From: Dysgonomonas mossii DSM 22836 | GTDB taxonomy: Bacteria > Bacteroidota > Bacteroidia > Bacteroidales > Dysgonomonadaceae | Assembly: GCF_000213575.1 (NCBI RefSeq) | Contig: NZ_GL892009.1 | Coordinates: forward strand, 1 to 64,000 | DNA: 64,000 nt | Reading direction: 5' to 3' | Shown here: piece after piece, positions 37,283 through 45,793 of the stretch | Position numbering within the stretch: position 1 is the first letter of the stretch | Layout: every line of letters begins with the position of its first letter | Made by a program: the position numbers and the translations under genes | The notes under the pieces: generated by a model | The model's database searches: none | What the model was told of the DNA's origin: nothing | The model's input: only the letters and a program-made list of their open reading frames with translations

Positions 37283-38194
37283 TTATACTTGCAAAGCTCC
37301 TATAAGGTCTGTAATGGAATTTATATTATTCTTATCCAGATATTCTTTTATGCCATCTACAACCTTTACAGAAATTGTAGGGTCAATAAAGTTGTGTGTT
37401 CCTATCTGTATAGCAGAAGAGCCTGCAAGGATAAATTCAATGGCATCTTGCCACGATGATATTCCTCCCATACCTATCACGGGAATTTTTACAGCATTGT
37501 AAGTCTGCCAAACCATTCTAAGCGCAATAGGCTTCACACACGGACCGGATAATCCTCCCGTAACAGTAGATAGCACCGGACGTCTCTTATTTATATCTAC
37601 AGCCATCCCTAGCAATGTATTGATCAGCGAAACAGCATCAGCACCTTCACCCTCTACAGCTTTTGCAATTTCTGTTATATCAGTCACATTAGGAGACAGC
37701 TTTACTATAAGGGTCTTATTCCATACTTCACGTACAGCTTTTGTTACATCAGCAGCCGAACAAGCAGAAGTACCGAATGCCATACCCCCTTCTTTTACAT
37801 TTGGGCAGGAAATATTAAGCTCAATAGCCGGTATTTTTTCGAGGGCTACCAACTTTTGAGAACATTCCACATAGTCTTCGATCGTTGACCCTGAAACGTT
37901 CACAATGATGTTTGTATCAAAGTCTTTTATCTCGGGGTATATATTTGAAACAAAGTAATCTACGCCCTTATTTTGTAGTCCCACTGCATTAAGCATGCCT
38001 GATGGAGTTTCTGCCATACGGGGATAATCGTTCCCTTGTCTTTCGCGAATAGTAGTTCCTTTTACGAAAACACCACCAATTCGCCCCAAGTCCATAAAGT
38101 CAGAATATTCCTTTCCATACCCGAAAGTACCCGATGCTGTCATTACCGGGTTCTTTAAATGCAGGTTTCCTATATTTATTTTTAGTTTATCCAT
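37283..38194 (-). CDS. pyrD: Dihydroorotate dehydrogenase, catalytic subunit (class 1B)
   Basis: A 303-residue FMN enzyme that oxidises dihydroorotate to orotate in pyrimidine synthesis. The start [20 protein letters not shown] and the motifs [31 protein letters not shown] (with the class 1 catalytic Cys), [10 protein letters not shown] and [19 protein letters not shown] are standard. Class 1B enzymes work as a complex with the PyrK electron-transfer subunit, whose gene overlaps the start of this one by 13 bases. Confidence 0.97.
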   Translation of the reverse strand: MDKLKINIGNLHLKNPVMTASGTFGYGKEYSDFMDLGRIGGVFVKGTTIRERQGNDYPRMAETPSGMLNAVGLQNKGVDYFVSNIYPEIKDFDTNIIVNVSGSTIEDYVECSQKLVALEKIPAIELNISCPNVKEGGMAFGTSACSAADVTKAVREVWNKTLIVKLSPNVTDITEIAKAVEGEGADAVSLINTLLGMAVDINKRRPVLSTVTGGLSGPCVKPIALRMVWQTYNAVKIPVIGMGGISSWQDAIEFILAGSSAIQIGTHNFIDPTISVKVVDGIKEYLDKNNINSITDLIGALQV

Positions 38195-38964
38195 GTCAAA
38201 TTTTCTATATTAAATACGGGCCCCTCTGTACATACACATACATTCCCTTCGCGCGTCTTCTCTACACAACACAAACATACTCCAAATCCGCATGCCATAA
38301 GGTTTTCGAGTGATACTTCACAATCTATTTTATTCATATTAGCATATTTGGCAACAGCCACCATCATAGGCTTAGGACCACAGGTATAAATTTGGGATAT
38401 TTGAGTATTTTTTAATACAGAGTGATCTGTTACATACCCTTTTTCTCCGAAACTTCCATCTTCAGTGGTACAATACAGTTCACCATATTTTCTGAAATCA
38501 TCCAATTGGAGTAAATCATTTTTTGATCTGGCCCCTAAGAGAAATTTAGGTTTAAAACCTGCTTCCTTGAGACGTGAGCCAAGGAATAACATAGGAGCAG
38601 TACCTACACCTCCGCCAATAAGAAGGAGTTCTTGCTCGGGATTAGAAGTAGGAACTGTAAATGTATTACCTAACGGCAATAGAAGGTTTACAATATCACC
38701 CTGTTTATACTCACACATTTTCTTAGTTCCATCACCTACAGCCTGAACAAGTAGCCATAATTCGTTTTTTTGCTTATCCACAAAGTTTACCGAAATAGGG
38801 CGTCTAAGGTAAGTCGAGGGAGATCCATCAACTCTCACTTCTACAAATTGCCCGGGATGCATTTCGGTTAAGGGAGCCTTATCTGTTGTGGTGAGCTTAA
38901 TGAGGCTATAGTTTTGGTTTAGTTGCTCATTTTGAGTAACAACTAAATCCATCATTTTTTTCAT
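38182..38964 (-). CDS. pyrK: Dihydroorotate dehydrogenase electron-transfer subunit
   Basis: A 260-residue FAD and [2Fe-2S] protein that passes electrons from the PyrD FMN to NAD+. The FAD-binding beta-barrel has [10 protein letters not shown] and [10 protein letters not shown]. The NAD-binding domain has [16 protein letters not shown] and [10 protein letters not shown]. The iron-sulfur cysteines are in [14 protein letters not shown] and CVCTEGPVF. It is translationally coupled to pyrD by overlap. Its start region (MKKMMD) offers an alternative start three codons in. Confidence 0.96.
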   Translation of the reverse strand: MKKMMDLVVTQNEQLNQNYSLIKLTTTDKAPLTEMHPGQFVEVRVDGSPSTYLRRPISVNFVDKQKNELWLLVQAVGDGTKKMCEYKQGDIVNLLLPLGNTFTVPTSNPEQELLLIGGGVGTAPMLFLGSRLKEAGFKPKFLLGARSKNDLLQLDDFRKYGELYCTTEDGSFGEKGYVTDHSVLKNTQISQIYTCGPKPMMVAVAKYANMNKIDCEVSLENLMACGFGVCLCCVEKTREGNVCVCTEGPVFNIENLTWIN

Positions 38965-39259
38965 TAACCTGTTATTTAGAGATAAATATTTCCTGAGTTA
39001 TTTCGAGTACAAAGTTAATAAAGTTTGACTTTATAATAAAATTAGGAAAGACTTTAATTTATTCACAAGTTTTACTACCTTTATGTCAAACATATTACAC
39101 CAATATAAACATATATTGTATGAAAACATTCCAAAAGAACACCATTATCGCTATTAGAATATCATTTTGAAATAAAAGGTTTATAATCTATTCTTCTTTT
39201 ATTCATTGTGATTGTCCATATCCAGCATTTGTCTAACATACATCTAAACTTAAATAATT
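38965..39259. other. Intergenic region between pyrK and tnaA
   Basis: About 295 AT-rich bases holding divergent promoters. A 24-codon plus-strand frame (39083-39157) resembles TnaC only in length and in starting M-S-N-I-L-H; it has no Trp codon and is not called. No riboswitch or terminator is recognised. Confidence 0.4.
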
Positions 39260-40636
39260 ATGGAATTGCCTTTTGCCGAACCTTGGAAGATCAAAATGAT
39301 CGAACCGATTCATAAAAGTACATTTGAAGAGCGTGAACAATGGCTGAAAAATGCCAAATACAATATGTTTAAGTTAAGATCGGAACAAGTGTATATAGAC
39401 CTGATAACAGATTCAGGAACAGGTGCTATGAGCGACAGGCAATGGGCCGGCATGATGGTTGGAGACGAGAGCTATGCCGGAGCGTCTTCATATTACAAAA
39501 TGAAAGATATGATAACGCATATTACAGGATTTGAATATGTTCTACCTACACATCAGGGACGTGCTGCTGAGAATGTTTTATTCTCTTGTCTAATCAAAGA
39601 AGGAGATGTATGTCCCGGTAATTCGCATTTTGATACAACAAAAGGTCATATAGAATCCAGAAAGGCCATTGCGTTAGATTGTACCATAGATGAAGCTAAA
39701 GACACTCAATTGGAAATCCCATTCAAAGGGAATGTTGATATTAAAAAACTTGAAGACGCTTTGAAAAAGTATGGAGATCGTACACCATTTATTATTATAA
39801 CCATAACCAATAATACGGCAGGTGGACAGCCTGTATCTATGCAAAATTTGCAGGAAACCCGCATGATTGCTAATAAATACGCTAAAAAGGTAATATTTGA
39901 CTCGGCCAGATTTGCAGAGAATGCATATTTTATCAAGAAACGAGAGAAAGGTTACGAAAACAAGACAATAAAAGAGATCTGCGATGAAATGTTCTCATAT
40001 GCCGATGCTATGACTATGAGCGCCAAGAAAGATGCTATTGTAAATATGGGAGGATTCTTTGCTACAAACCTGAAAGAATGGTATGATGTAGCCAAAATAA
40101 AAGGTATTGCCTATGAGGGATATATCACCTATGGAGGTATGAGTGGACGAGATATGAACGCTTTGGCTATAGGTCTGGATGAAAATACAGAGTTTGAGAG
40201 TCTTGAAGGCAGAATAATGCAGGTTGAATACCTTGGTAAGAAGCTTGATGAATATAATATTCCATATCAACGTCCGGCAGGAGGACATGCAATCTTTGTA
40301 GATGCGTCGAAAGTATTACCAAACATACCTAAAGAACAATTTCCTGCACAAACATTAGCGGTAGAATTATATTTAGAAGCGGGTATCAGAAGTTGTGAAA
40401 TAGGTTATCTATTAGCAGACCGAGACCCTGTAACCCGAAAAAACCGTTTCGATGGGCTCGATTTACTACGTTTAGCCATACCGAGGCGTGTTTATACCGA
40501 TAATCACATGAATGTAATAGCAGTAGCTTTAAAGAATATATTCGATCGCAGGGAATCGATTACCAAAGGACTAACGATTACTTGGGAAGCTGATTTATTA
40601 AGACACTTTACAGTTGAACTTAAAAGGGTAAAATAG
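39260..40636 (+). CDS. tnaA: Tryptophanase
   Basis: A 458-residue pyridoxal-phosphate lyase that splits tryptophan to indole, pyruvate and ammonia. The PLP Lys lies in TMSAKKDAIVNMGG; LPTHQGRAAENVLF and DSARFAENAYFIK are family motifs. The substrate-selecting positions favour tryptophanase over tyrosine phenol-lyase: Asp in HFDTTKGH (TPL has Thr), and Ile in RSCEIGYLL where TPL has its phenol-binding Arg (SMERGI). The N-terminal half (GAMSDRQWAGMMVGDESYAG) is closer to TPL, as I recall for Porphyromonas tryptophanase. It is a single gene, lacking a neighbouring tnaB permease. Confidence 0.92.
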   Translation: MELPFAEPWKIKMIEPIHKSTFEEREQWLKNAKYNMFKLRSEQVYIDLITDSGTGAMSDRQWAGMMVGDESYAGASSYYKMKDMITHITGFEYVLPTHQGRAAENVLFSCLIKEGDVCPGNSHFDTTKGHIESRKAIALDCTIDEAKDTQLEIPFKGNVDIKKLEDALKKYGDRTPFIIITITNNTAGGQPVSMQNLQETRMIANKYAKKVIFDSARFAENAYFIKKREKGYENKTIKEICDEMFSYADAMTMSAKKDAIVNMGGFFATNLKEWYDVAKIKGIAYEGYITYGGMSGRDMNALAIGLDENTEFESLEGRIMQVEYLGKKLDEYNIPYQRPAGGHAIFVDASKVLPNIPKEQFPAQTLAVELYLEAGIRSCEIGYLLADRDPVTRKNRFDGLDLLRLAIPRRVYTDNHMNVIAVALKNIFDRRESITKGLTITWEADLLRHFTVELKRVK

Positions 40637-40664
40637 GAATATAATTATAGTATACAAGACAAAT

Positions 40665-40700
40665 AAACCTCTCGGAATATAAGAATTCGAGAGGTTTTTT
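40665..40700 (+). terminator. Terminator of tnaA
   Basis: AAACCTCTCGGAAT (40665-40678) pairs with the AATTCGAGAGGTTT region (40084+600, i.e. 40684-40697), with one G-U pair; the stem ends in a T-run reaching 40700. Confidence 0.85.
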
Positions 40701-40881
40701 ATTTTTTATAGGCAAATTTATCTTATACAAAAGTGTTCTTTGATATATTTTTGAATATATAAGAAGTTACATTAGTAATAAGTAGTAAAAGGGTCACCTT
40801 TGTTACTTTTTAAGGATAAATATATGTATACTAATTAATTATATTAAAAATACAATATAGAATAAATAGAAAAGTAGATCA

Positions 40882-41373
40882 TTATAATGGCTTATCATCA
40901 GCATTAAATGTTTCAAAAGTATTATCCGAATAATATATAATTATTTTAGTTACTTTCCGCTCAGGTGCTTTTTGATATATAACAGATTGTTTTACAATGT
41001 CTTCTTCTACTTTTTGGGGTTTCTCAACTATTATTTCCTTGCGATATTCTGATTCAGACTTATCGGATGACTGAGATATTTCATTCTGAAAGAATAAATC
41101 GGGCTGGAGATTAGAATTTACCGGTATAGTCGTTGCAGCGAGATGTGATTTTTCTCTATTATCTGTTTTATACATTTTACCATTTCCGGTTAATAACCAA
41201 TCCGAATCGATGTAATCCATTTTTGATAGTATACGAGATACAACATCCAAACTAGGATTATTACGTCCATTCAATATATGAGATATAACGGCACGCCCTA
41301 ATTGCAACTTATCTGCAAAAGCTGATGGCGTTAAGTGCTCATTATCCATTATAAGCTTGATTCTATCCTTCAT
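40882..41373 (-). CDS. XRE-family transcriptional regulator
   Basis: A 163-residue protein with an N-terminal helix-turn-helix (LTPSAFADKLQLGRAVISHI, then NGRNNPSLDVVSRIL) over residues ~10-60 and a hydrophilic C-terminal tail that has no peptidase or ligand-binding motif. The ATG at 41373 (MKDRIKLIMDNE) is chosen because it starts directly before the HTH; a start at 41391 would add six residues. It is divergent from the C69 dipeptidase gene. The 594-base gap between them carries several ACATTTG and GTAAAC sites, which are candidate operators for this protein. Confidence 0.88.
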   Translation of the reverse strand: MKDRIKLIMDNEHLTPSAFADKLQLGRAVISHILNGRNNPSLDVVSRILSKMDYIDSDWLLTGNGKMYKTDNREKSHLAATTIPVNSNLQPDLFFQNEISQSSDKSESEYRKEIIVEKPQKVEEDIVKQSVIYQKAPERKVTKIIIYYSDNTFETFNADDKPL

Positions 41374-41967
41374 ATTTTTGTATATTATCAAAACACAAAT
41401 GTAAACTTAATATTTTACAAATGGAAAATGTTTTGATTTATATTTGTAAACTACATTTGGATACAATAATATACTTTTGTTATATAAACAGATGTATACA
41501 ATTGAATATAGCATAAATAAACACTTTAGAATAAATATATAATAAACTAATTAATAAGTAAATAAATTAATAAAATACCTTATTTAGAGGCTGTATTATT
41601 GTATATAATGAATTATGGCTAATATATCTAAACTATTACTTTATTTTATTAATATAATAATCTGATATATATTATATTACATTAAAAAGGTTCAAGTATT
41701 TAGATATTTTACAATTGTTTATTCAATGATGTGTCGATAAGTTATATTCAAATGTATACGTTACTACATTTGATAATTTTTGTAATCATATGTAATAATA
41801 TTAGCCTTTATAATCTATACAACATTTGTAAACACATGTGTAATTCACAAATGTTACAAGAAAGAAATACACAATGAAATACATCTTAATTAAAATGATA
41901 CAATCATATCGCAGGAATAAATTAATTGAAGTATCTTTACGCTTATATAACAAAAATTTGTAATTCT
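41374..41967. promoter_or_regulatory. Long divergent regulatory region with repeated ACATTTG half-sites
   Basis: This 594-base gene-free stretch is extremely AT-rich. ACAAATGTAAAC lies at 41395-41406, ACAAATGG at 41417-41424, TTTGTAAAC plus ACATTTGG at 41443-41460. TCAAATGTA (41748-41756) and TACATTTGA (41765-41773) form an inverted repeat. AACATTTGT (41821-41829) and ACAAATGTT (41847-41855) flank a second palindrome ACACATGTGT (41832-41841). The clustering at both ends suggests two operator groups, near the regulator's own start and near the dipeptidase start. Confidence 0.55.
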
Positions 41968-43602
41968 ATGAGGAAAATATCATTATTCGTGTTATTTTGT
42001 TTTCTCTGCGAGATTCACATATTTGCTTGCACAAATTTTTTAGTTGGCAAATATGCGTCTGTCGATGGGTCAACAATGATAACATATTCGGCAGATTCTT
42101 ACGCTCTATTTGGAGAGTTGTATCATTGGCCTGCAAAAAAATACTCGCAAGGAGAAAAGCTAAAAGTATATGAATGGGACTCCGGAAAATATTTAGGGGA
42201 AATAGCACAAGCTAGCCAAACATATAATGTAGTTGGTAATATGAATGAGTATCAGGTAACAATAGGCGAAACAACTTTTGGAGGACGTGAAGAATTGGCT
42301 GATCCTGATGGTATCATCGACTACGGAAGTCTTATATATATCGCATTGCAACGCGCCAAGACAGCAAGAGAAGCTATTAAAATAATGACTGACCTTGTTG
42401 CTGAATATGGCTACTATAGCGGAGGAGAGTCATTCTCGATAGGTGATCCCAATGAAATATGGGTTTTAGAGATGATTGGCAAAGGTAAGGGAAACAAAGG
42501 AGCTGTTTGGGTAGCTGTACGTATACCTGACGATTGCATTTCGGCCCATGCAAACCAATCTCGTATACATCAATTCCCTCTAAAAGATCCCCAAAATTGC
42601 ATTTACGCAAAAGATGTTATTTCTTTTGCCCGTGAGAAAGGTTATTATACTGGTAAAGATGAAGACTTTAGCTTTTCTAAGGCATATAATCCCCTAGATT
42701 TTGGAGGTCAGCGTTTTTGTGAAGCTCGAGTTTGGAGTTTCTTCAACAAATGCAATAAAGACATGGCAAAGTTTGTGACCTATGCACAAGGAAAAACTCA
42801 AGAACCAATGCCTCTTTATATCAAACCTGACAAGAAGTTATCTCTTGCTGATATACAAGGGATGATGAGAGACCACTATGAAGGAACGGAATTAGATTGG
42901 ACTAACGATATCGGAGCCGGTCCTTTCAAATCTCCATACCGTTGGGCTCCACTGACTTGGAAAGTGGATTCTGTAGAATACTGTAACGAACGCCCTATTG
43001 CTACTCAACAATCAGGTTTTGTGTTCACATCTCAGATGCGTTCATGGCTACCAAATTCAATCGGTGGAGTATTATGGTTTGGAACAGATGATGCTTCTCA
43101 AACTGTGTTTACACCAATGTATTGTTCTGTAACAGAGGTACCTGAATGTTATCGTGAAGGTAATGGTGATTTGTATACATTCTCTTGGACATCAAGCTTT
43201 TGGATTCAGAATTGGGTGTCAAATATGGTATATAATAAATACGACTATATGCATCCTGATTTGAAAAAGGTTCAGGATGAATTAGAAGGAAAGTTCTTAA
43301 CTGAACAAAATAGTACTGAAAAGGAGGCATTAGAATTATATAAGAAATCGCCGGAACAAGCAGTTCAATTCTTAACTAAATATAGTGAGACTCAAGCACA
43401 GTATGCCTTTGAAAGATGGAAAAAGCTAGGCGAGTTTTTAGTTATCAAATATATGGATGGTGTTGTCCGCAAAGAAAAAGACGGTGAGTTTATACGTAAT
43501 GAACATGGAAAACCATCTTCGCCACAGCGAGTAGGATACCCTAAAGATTTCTATGAGCGGGTAGTGAAGGAAACCGGAGATAAATATAAAGTTCTTTATT
43601 AA
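41968..43602 (+). CDS. Exported C69-family dipeptidase
   Basis: A 544-residue N-terminal nucleophile hydrolase. A signal peptide (MRKISLFVLFCFLCEIHIFA) leads straight to Cys21 in ACTNFLVGKYASVDGS; in the C69/PepD family this Cys becomes the N-terminal nucleophile after processing. Other family segments are STMITYSADSY, NEYQVTIGETTFGGREEL, GESFSIGDPNEIWVLEMIGK and AHANQSRIHQFP. The start at 41968 is taken because the signal peptide begins there; a start at 41926 adds an implausible tail. The location is periplasm or outside, and the role is likely peptide scavenging. A terminator follows before the FecCD permease gene. Confidence 0.92.
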   Translation: MRKISLFVLFCFLCEIHIFACTNFLVGKYASVDGSTMITYSADSYALFGELYHWPAKKYSQGEKLKVYEWDSGKYLGEIAQASQTYNVVGNMNEYQVTIGETTFGGREELADPDGIIDYGSLIYIALQRAKTAREAIKIMTDLVAEYGYYSGGESFSIGDPNEIWVLEMIGKGKGNKGAVWVAVRIPDDCISAHANQSRIHQFPLKDPQNCIYAKDVISFAREKGYYTGKDEDFSFSKAYNPLDFGGQRFCEARVWSFFNKCNKDMAKFVTYAQGKTQEPMPLYIKPDKKLSLADIQGMMRDHYEGTELDWTNDIGAGPFKSPYRWAPLTWKVDSVEYCNERPIATQQSGFVFTSQMRSWLPNSIGGVLWFGTDDASQTVFTPMYCSVTEVPECYREGNGDLYTFSWTSSFWIQNWVSNMVYNKYDYMHPDLKKVQDELEGKFLTEQNSTEKEALELYKKSPEQAVQFLTKYSETQAQYAFERWKKLGEFLVIKYMDGVVRKEKDGEFIRNEHGKPSSPQRVGYPKDFYERVVKETGDKYKVLY

Positions 43603-43609
43603 ATATTCA

Positions 43610-43638
43610 AGCCCCTCCTACAACGAGGGGCTATTTTA
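43610..43638 (+). terminator. Terminator between the dipeptidase and permease genes
   Basis: AGCCCCTC (43610-43617), 7-base loop, GAGGGGCT (43625-43632), then ATTTTAT. The short T-run suggests partial readthrough into the permease gene is possible. Confidence 0.7.
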
Positions 43639-43653
43639 TACATTCAGTACCTT

Positions 43654-44685
43654 ATGTCCAAAGGATTTACATATAGTATTTTATTCCTTATAAGTATACT
43701 TATACTATTTGTTTTAAGTCTATTTCTAGGCTCTGTATCAATACCTGCGCAAGCTATCTTTCAAATATTGCAAGGAAATGAAGTTGATAAACAAGCTTGG
43801 ACCTATATTATACTCGAATCTCGCTTACCTCAGGCCATCACGGCTCTATTTACAGGAGGAGCAATCGCTGTTTCGGGTTTGTTGCTGCAAACAGCATTTC
43901 GCAATCCTCTGGCTGATGCGGGAATATTAGGTATCAGTTCGGGAGCAAATATGGGAGTAGCGATAGTAATTCTTTTAATTGGAAATAGCTTCGGATCGGT
44001 AAATGGTTTTAATCTTTCTTATTCGATGACTATTGTTTTTGGTGCTTTTATAGGTGCAGCTATTATTTTAGCTATCATCATGGGGTTCGCATCTATTATC
44101 AAAAATAATGTTATGTTACTAATCATAGGTATAATGGTTGGCTATCTTACATCTTCTATTATATCTATTTTAAAATTTTGGAGTACTAGCGAAGATGCAT
44201 ATTCGTTTATGATATGGGGGATGGGAGATTTTTCGGGAGTATCAATGGAACAATTACCTTTTTACTGCATCGTTGTCTGTGTTAGCTTACTCCTTTCTAT
44301 CCTACTAATCAAGCCTTTGAATGCTCTACTATTAGGAGAAAGATATGCCGCAAACTTAGGTGTAAATATAAAATTTATTCGCTTTCTCCTCCTACTCTGT
44401 GCAGGACTGATCACTGCAATAACTTGCGCTTTTTGTGGTCCTATAGCATTTATCGGATTAGCTGTTCCGCATATAGCCAGGTTAATTTTGGGAACATCAA
44501 ACCATAAATCATTATTGCCTATTACCATACTAATTGGTTCGGCAATGGCTTTGCTTTGCAATTTGATATGCGTATTACCGGGGGCCAGTGGAGTACTACC
44601 ATTAAATGCTATCACTCCTATTTTTGGAGCACCTGTAATAATATATGTAATTCTTAATCAGAAAAAAATACAATATTTTCATTAA
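43654..44685 (+). CDS. FecCD-family ABC transporter permease
   Basis: A 343-residue inner-membrane protein with about ten helices. Family motifs are RLPQAITALFTGGAIAVSG, LLLQTAFRNPLADAGILGIS, SGANMG and the coupling-helix region GPIAFIGLAVPHIARLILG with GSAMALLCN. FecCD permeases import Fe-siderophores, haem or cobalamin. No substrate-binding protein or TonB receptor is adjacent, so the ligand is not indicated. An ATPase gene follows after 89 bases. Confidence 0.93.
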   Translation: MSKGFTYSILFLISILILFVLSLFLGSVSIPAQAIFQILQGNEVDKQAWTYIILESRLPQAITALFTGGAIAVSGLLLQTAFRNPLADAGILGISSGANMGVAIVILLIGNSFGSVNGFNLSYSMTIVFGAFIGAAIILAIIMGFASIIKNNVMLLIIGIMVGYLTSSIISILKFWSTSEDAYSFMIWGMGDFSGVSMEQLPFYCIVVCVSLLLSILLIKPLNALLLGERYAANLGVNIKFIRFLLLLCAGLITAITCAFCGPIAFIGLAVPHIARLILGTSNHKSLLPITILIGSAMALLCNLICVLPGASGVLPLNAITPIFGAPVIIYVILNQKKIQYFH

Positions 44686-44714
44686 GTTTACAAACTAATT
44701 CATTGAATATCAAA

Positions 44715-44734
44715 TAGTTTACTTATGTAAACTA
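44715..44734. promoter_or_regulatory. TAGTTTAC/GTAAACTA palindrome before the ATPase gene
   Basis: TAGTTTAC (44715-44722), TTAT, GTAAACTA (44727-44734), a perfect 8-base inverted repeat 41 bases before the ATPase start. The GTAAAC core also occurs in the XRE/dipeptidase intergenic region, suggesting a shared regulator. Confidence 0.5.
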
Positions 44735-44774
44735 AATATTACTTACTTTTTTGAATACACTGTACTGATTACTT

Positions 44775-45791
44775 ATGAATAATACAGAAGTAGTAATTAA
44801 GGCTCAAAATATTGGTATTGGTTATGCCAAATCTAAGCATAATAATATTCTTTATAACAACCTGTCGTTCAATTTATATAGAGGAGAACTTGTTTGTCTG
44901 ATAGGTGCTAACGGTGCCGGAAAATCGACTCTGCTACGAACAATTAGTGCTTCACAGCCAGCACAAGGAGGCGATATACTTTTCGAGAATCAAAGTATTT
45001 CATCCTTATCTGAAAAAGAATTATCACAACGACTAGGCCTAGTTTTAACTGATAAAACTTCTGCCGGAGGCTTACTCGTCCGAGAACTTATTGAGCTGGG
45101 ACGTTATCCTTATACCGGATTTTTTGGTCAATTATCAGAGAATGATAAATCCATTGTTCACAAATCAATGGAAGATGTAGGGATAGCACATAAGGCTAAT
45201 TCTTATATAGCCGAATTGTCTGATGGCGAGCGACAAAAGGCTATGATAGCCAAAGCTTTATCACAAGAGTGCCCTGTCGTTTTGCTGGATGAACCTACAG
45301 CTTTTTTAGATATTGAAAGCCGTATAGAGATTATGAATTTGCTCCATAATCTGGCAATGAATCATAATAAGACAATATTATTGTCAACACATGATATTGA
45401 TATGGCCTTGCTCCTAGCCGACCGGCTTTGGCTATTATCAAGAGAAAAAGGGTTGACTACGGGAGTAACTGAAGACATCGTATTGTCAGGTACATTAGAT
45501 GATTTCTTTAAAAGAGACAATGTTGTATTCGACAGATATACAGGTAATTTCTTACCAAAAAGAGCTAATAATAGAAAGGTTTATCTTAGAGCTGAGGGAA
45601 TATTACACCACTGGACAAAAAACATATTAGAAAGAAACGGATTTTCTTTAACAAAAGATTTGAATGATGCTATATTCCACATTGAAGCTCAATCGTCTGA
45701 ACAAATAATAGTAGAATATAATACAATAAAAGTTGAAATTAGCAGCTACGAACAACTTGCTTCATTTTTGAGAAAACACAAGACTCTATAA
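44775..45791 (+). CDS. ABC transporter ATPase partner of the FecCD permease, with C-terminal extension
   Basis: A 338-residue ATPase. Walker A GANGAGKST lies near residue 40, the signature is AELSDGERQKAMIAKALSQ and Walker B is CPVVLLDEPTAFLD; STHDIDMALLLADR supplies the H-loop. The nucleotide domain ends near residue 255. An extra ~75 residues follow (VYLRAEGILHHWTKNILERN, ending ASFLRKHKTL), beyond the ~255-residue length usual for FecE/BtuD-like ATPases; this could be a regulatory or ligand-sensing add-on. It energises iron-complex or cobalamin import with the upstream permease. The gene ends two bases from the end of rodA on the opposite strand. Confidence 0.9.
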   Translation: MNNTEVVIKAQNIGIGYAKSKHNNILYNNLSFNLYRGELVCLIGANGAGKSTLLRTISASQPAQGGDILFENQSISSLSEKELSQRLGLVLTDKTSAGGLLVRELIELGRYPYTGFFGQLSENDKSIVHKSMEDVGIAHKANSYIAELSDGERQKAMIAKALSQECPVVLLDEPTAFLDIESRIEIMNLLHNLAMNHNKTILLSTHDIDMALLLADRLWLLSREKGLTTGVTEDIVLSGTLDDFFKRDNVVFDRYTGNFLPKRANNRKVYLRAEGILHHWTKNILERNGFSLTKDLNDAIFHIEAQSSEQIIVEYNTIKVEISSYEQLASFLRKHKTL

Positions 45792-45793
45792 TT

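Noticed and set aside
39083-39157. A 24-codon frame upstream of tnaA that begins M-S-N-I-L-H, like the TnaC leader peptide.
   Set aside because: It has no Trp codon, which is essential for TnaC-type control, and no Rho-related box or pairing structure is apparent. The similarity is most likely chance.
39260-40636. Assignment as tyrosine phenol-lyase.
   Set aside because: The TPL-specific Thr and phenol-binding Arg are replaced by the tryptophanase-type Asp and Ile.
43603-43653. A cobalamin riboswitch before the FecCD importer.
   Set aside because: The gap is too short and contains only a terminator hairpin; no B12-box-like sequence is visible here or in 41374-41967.
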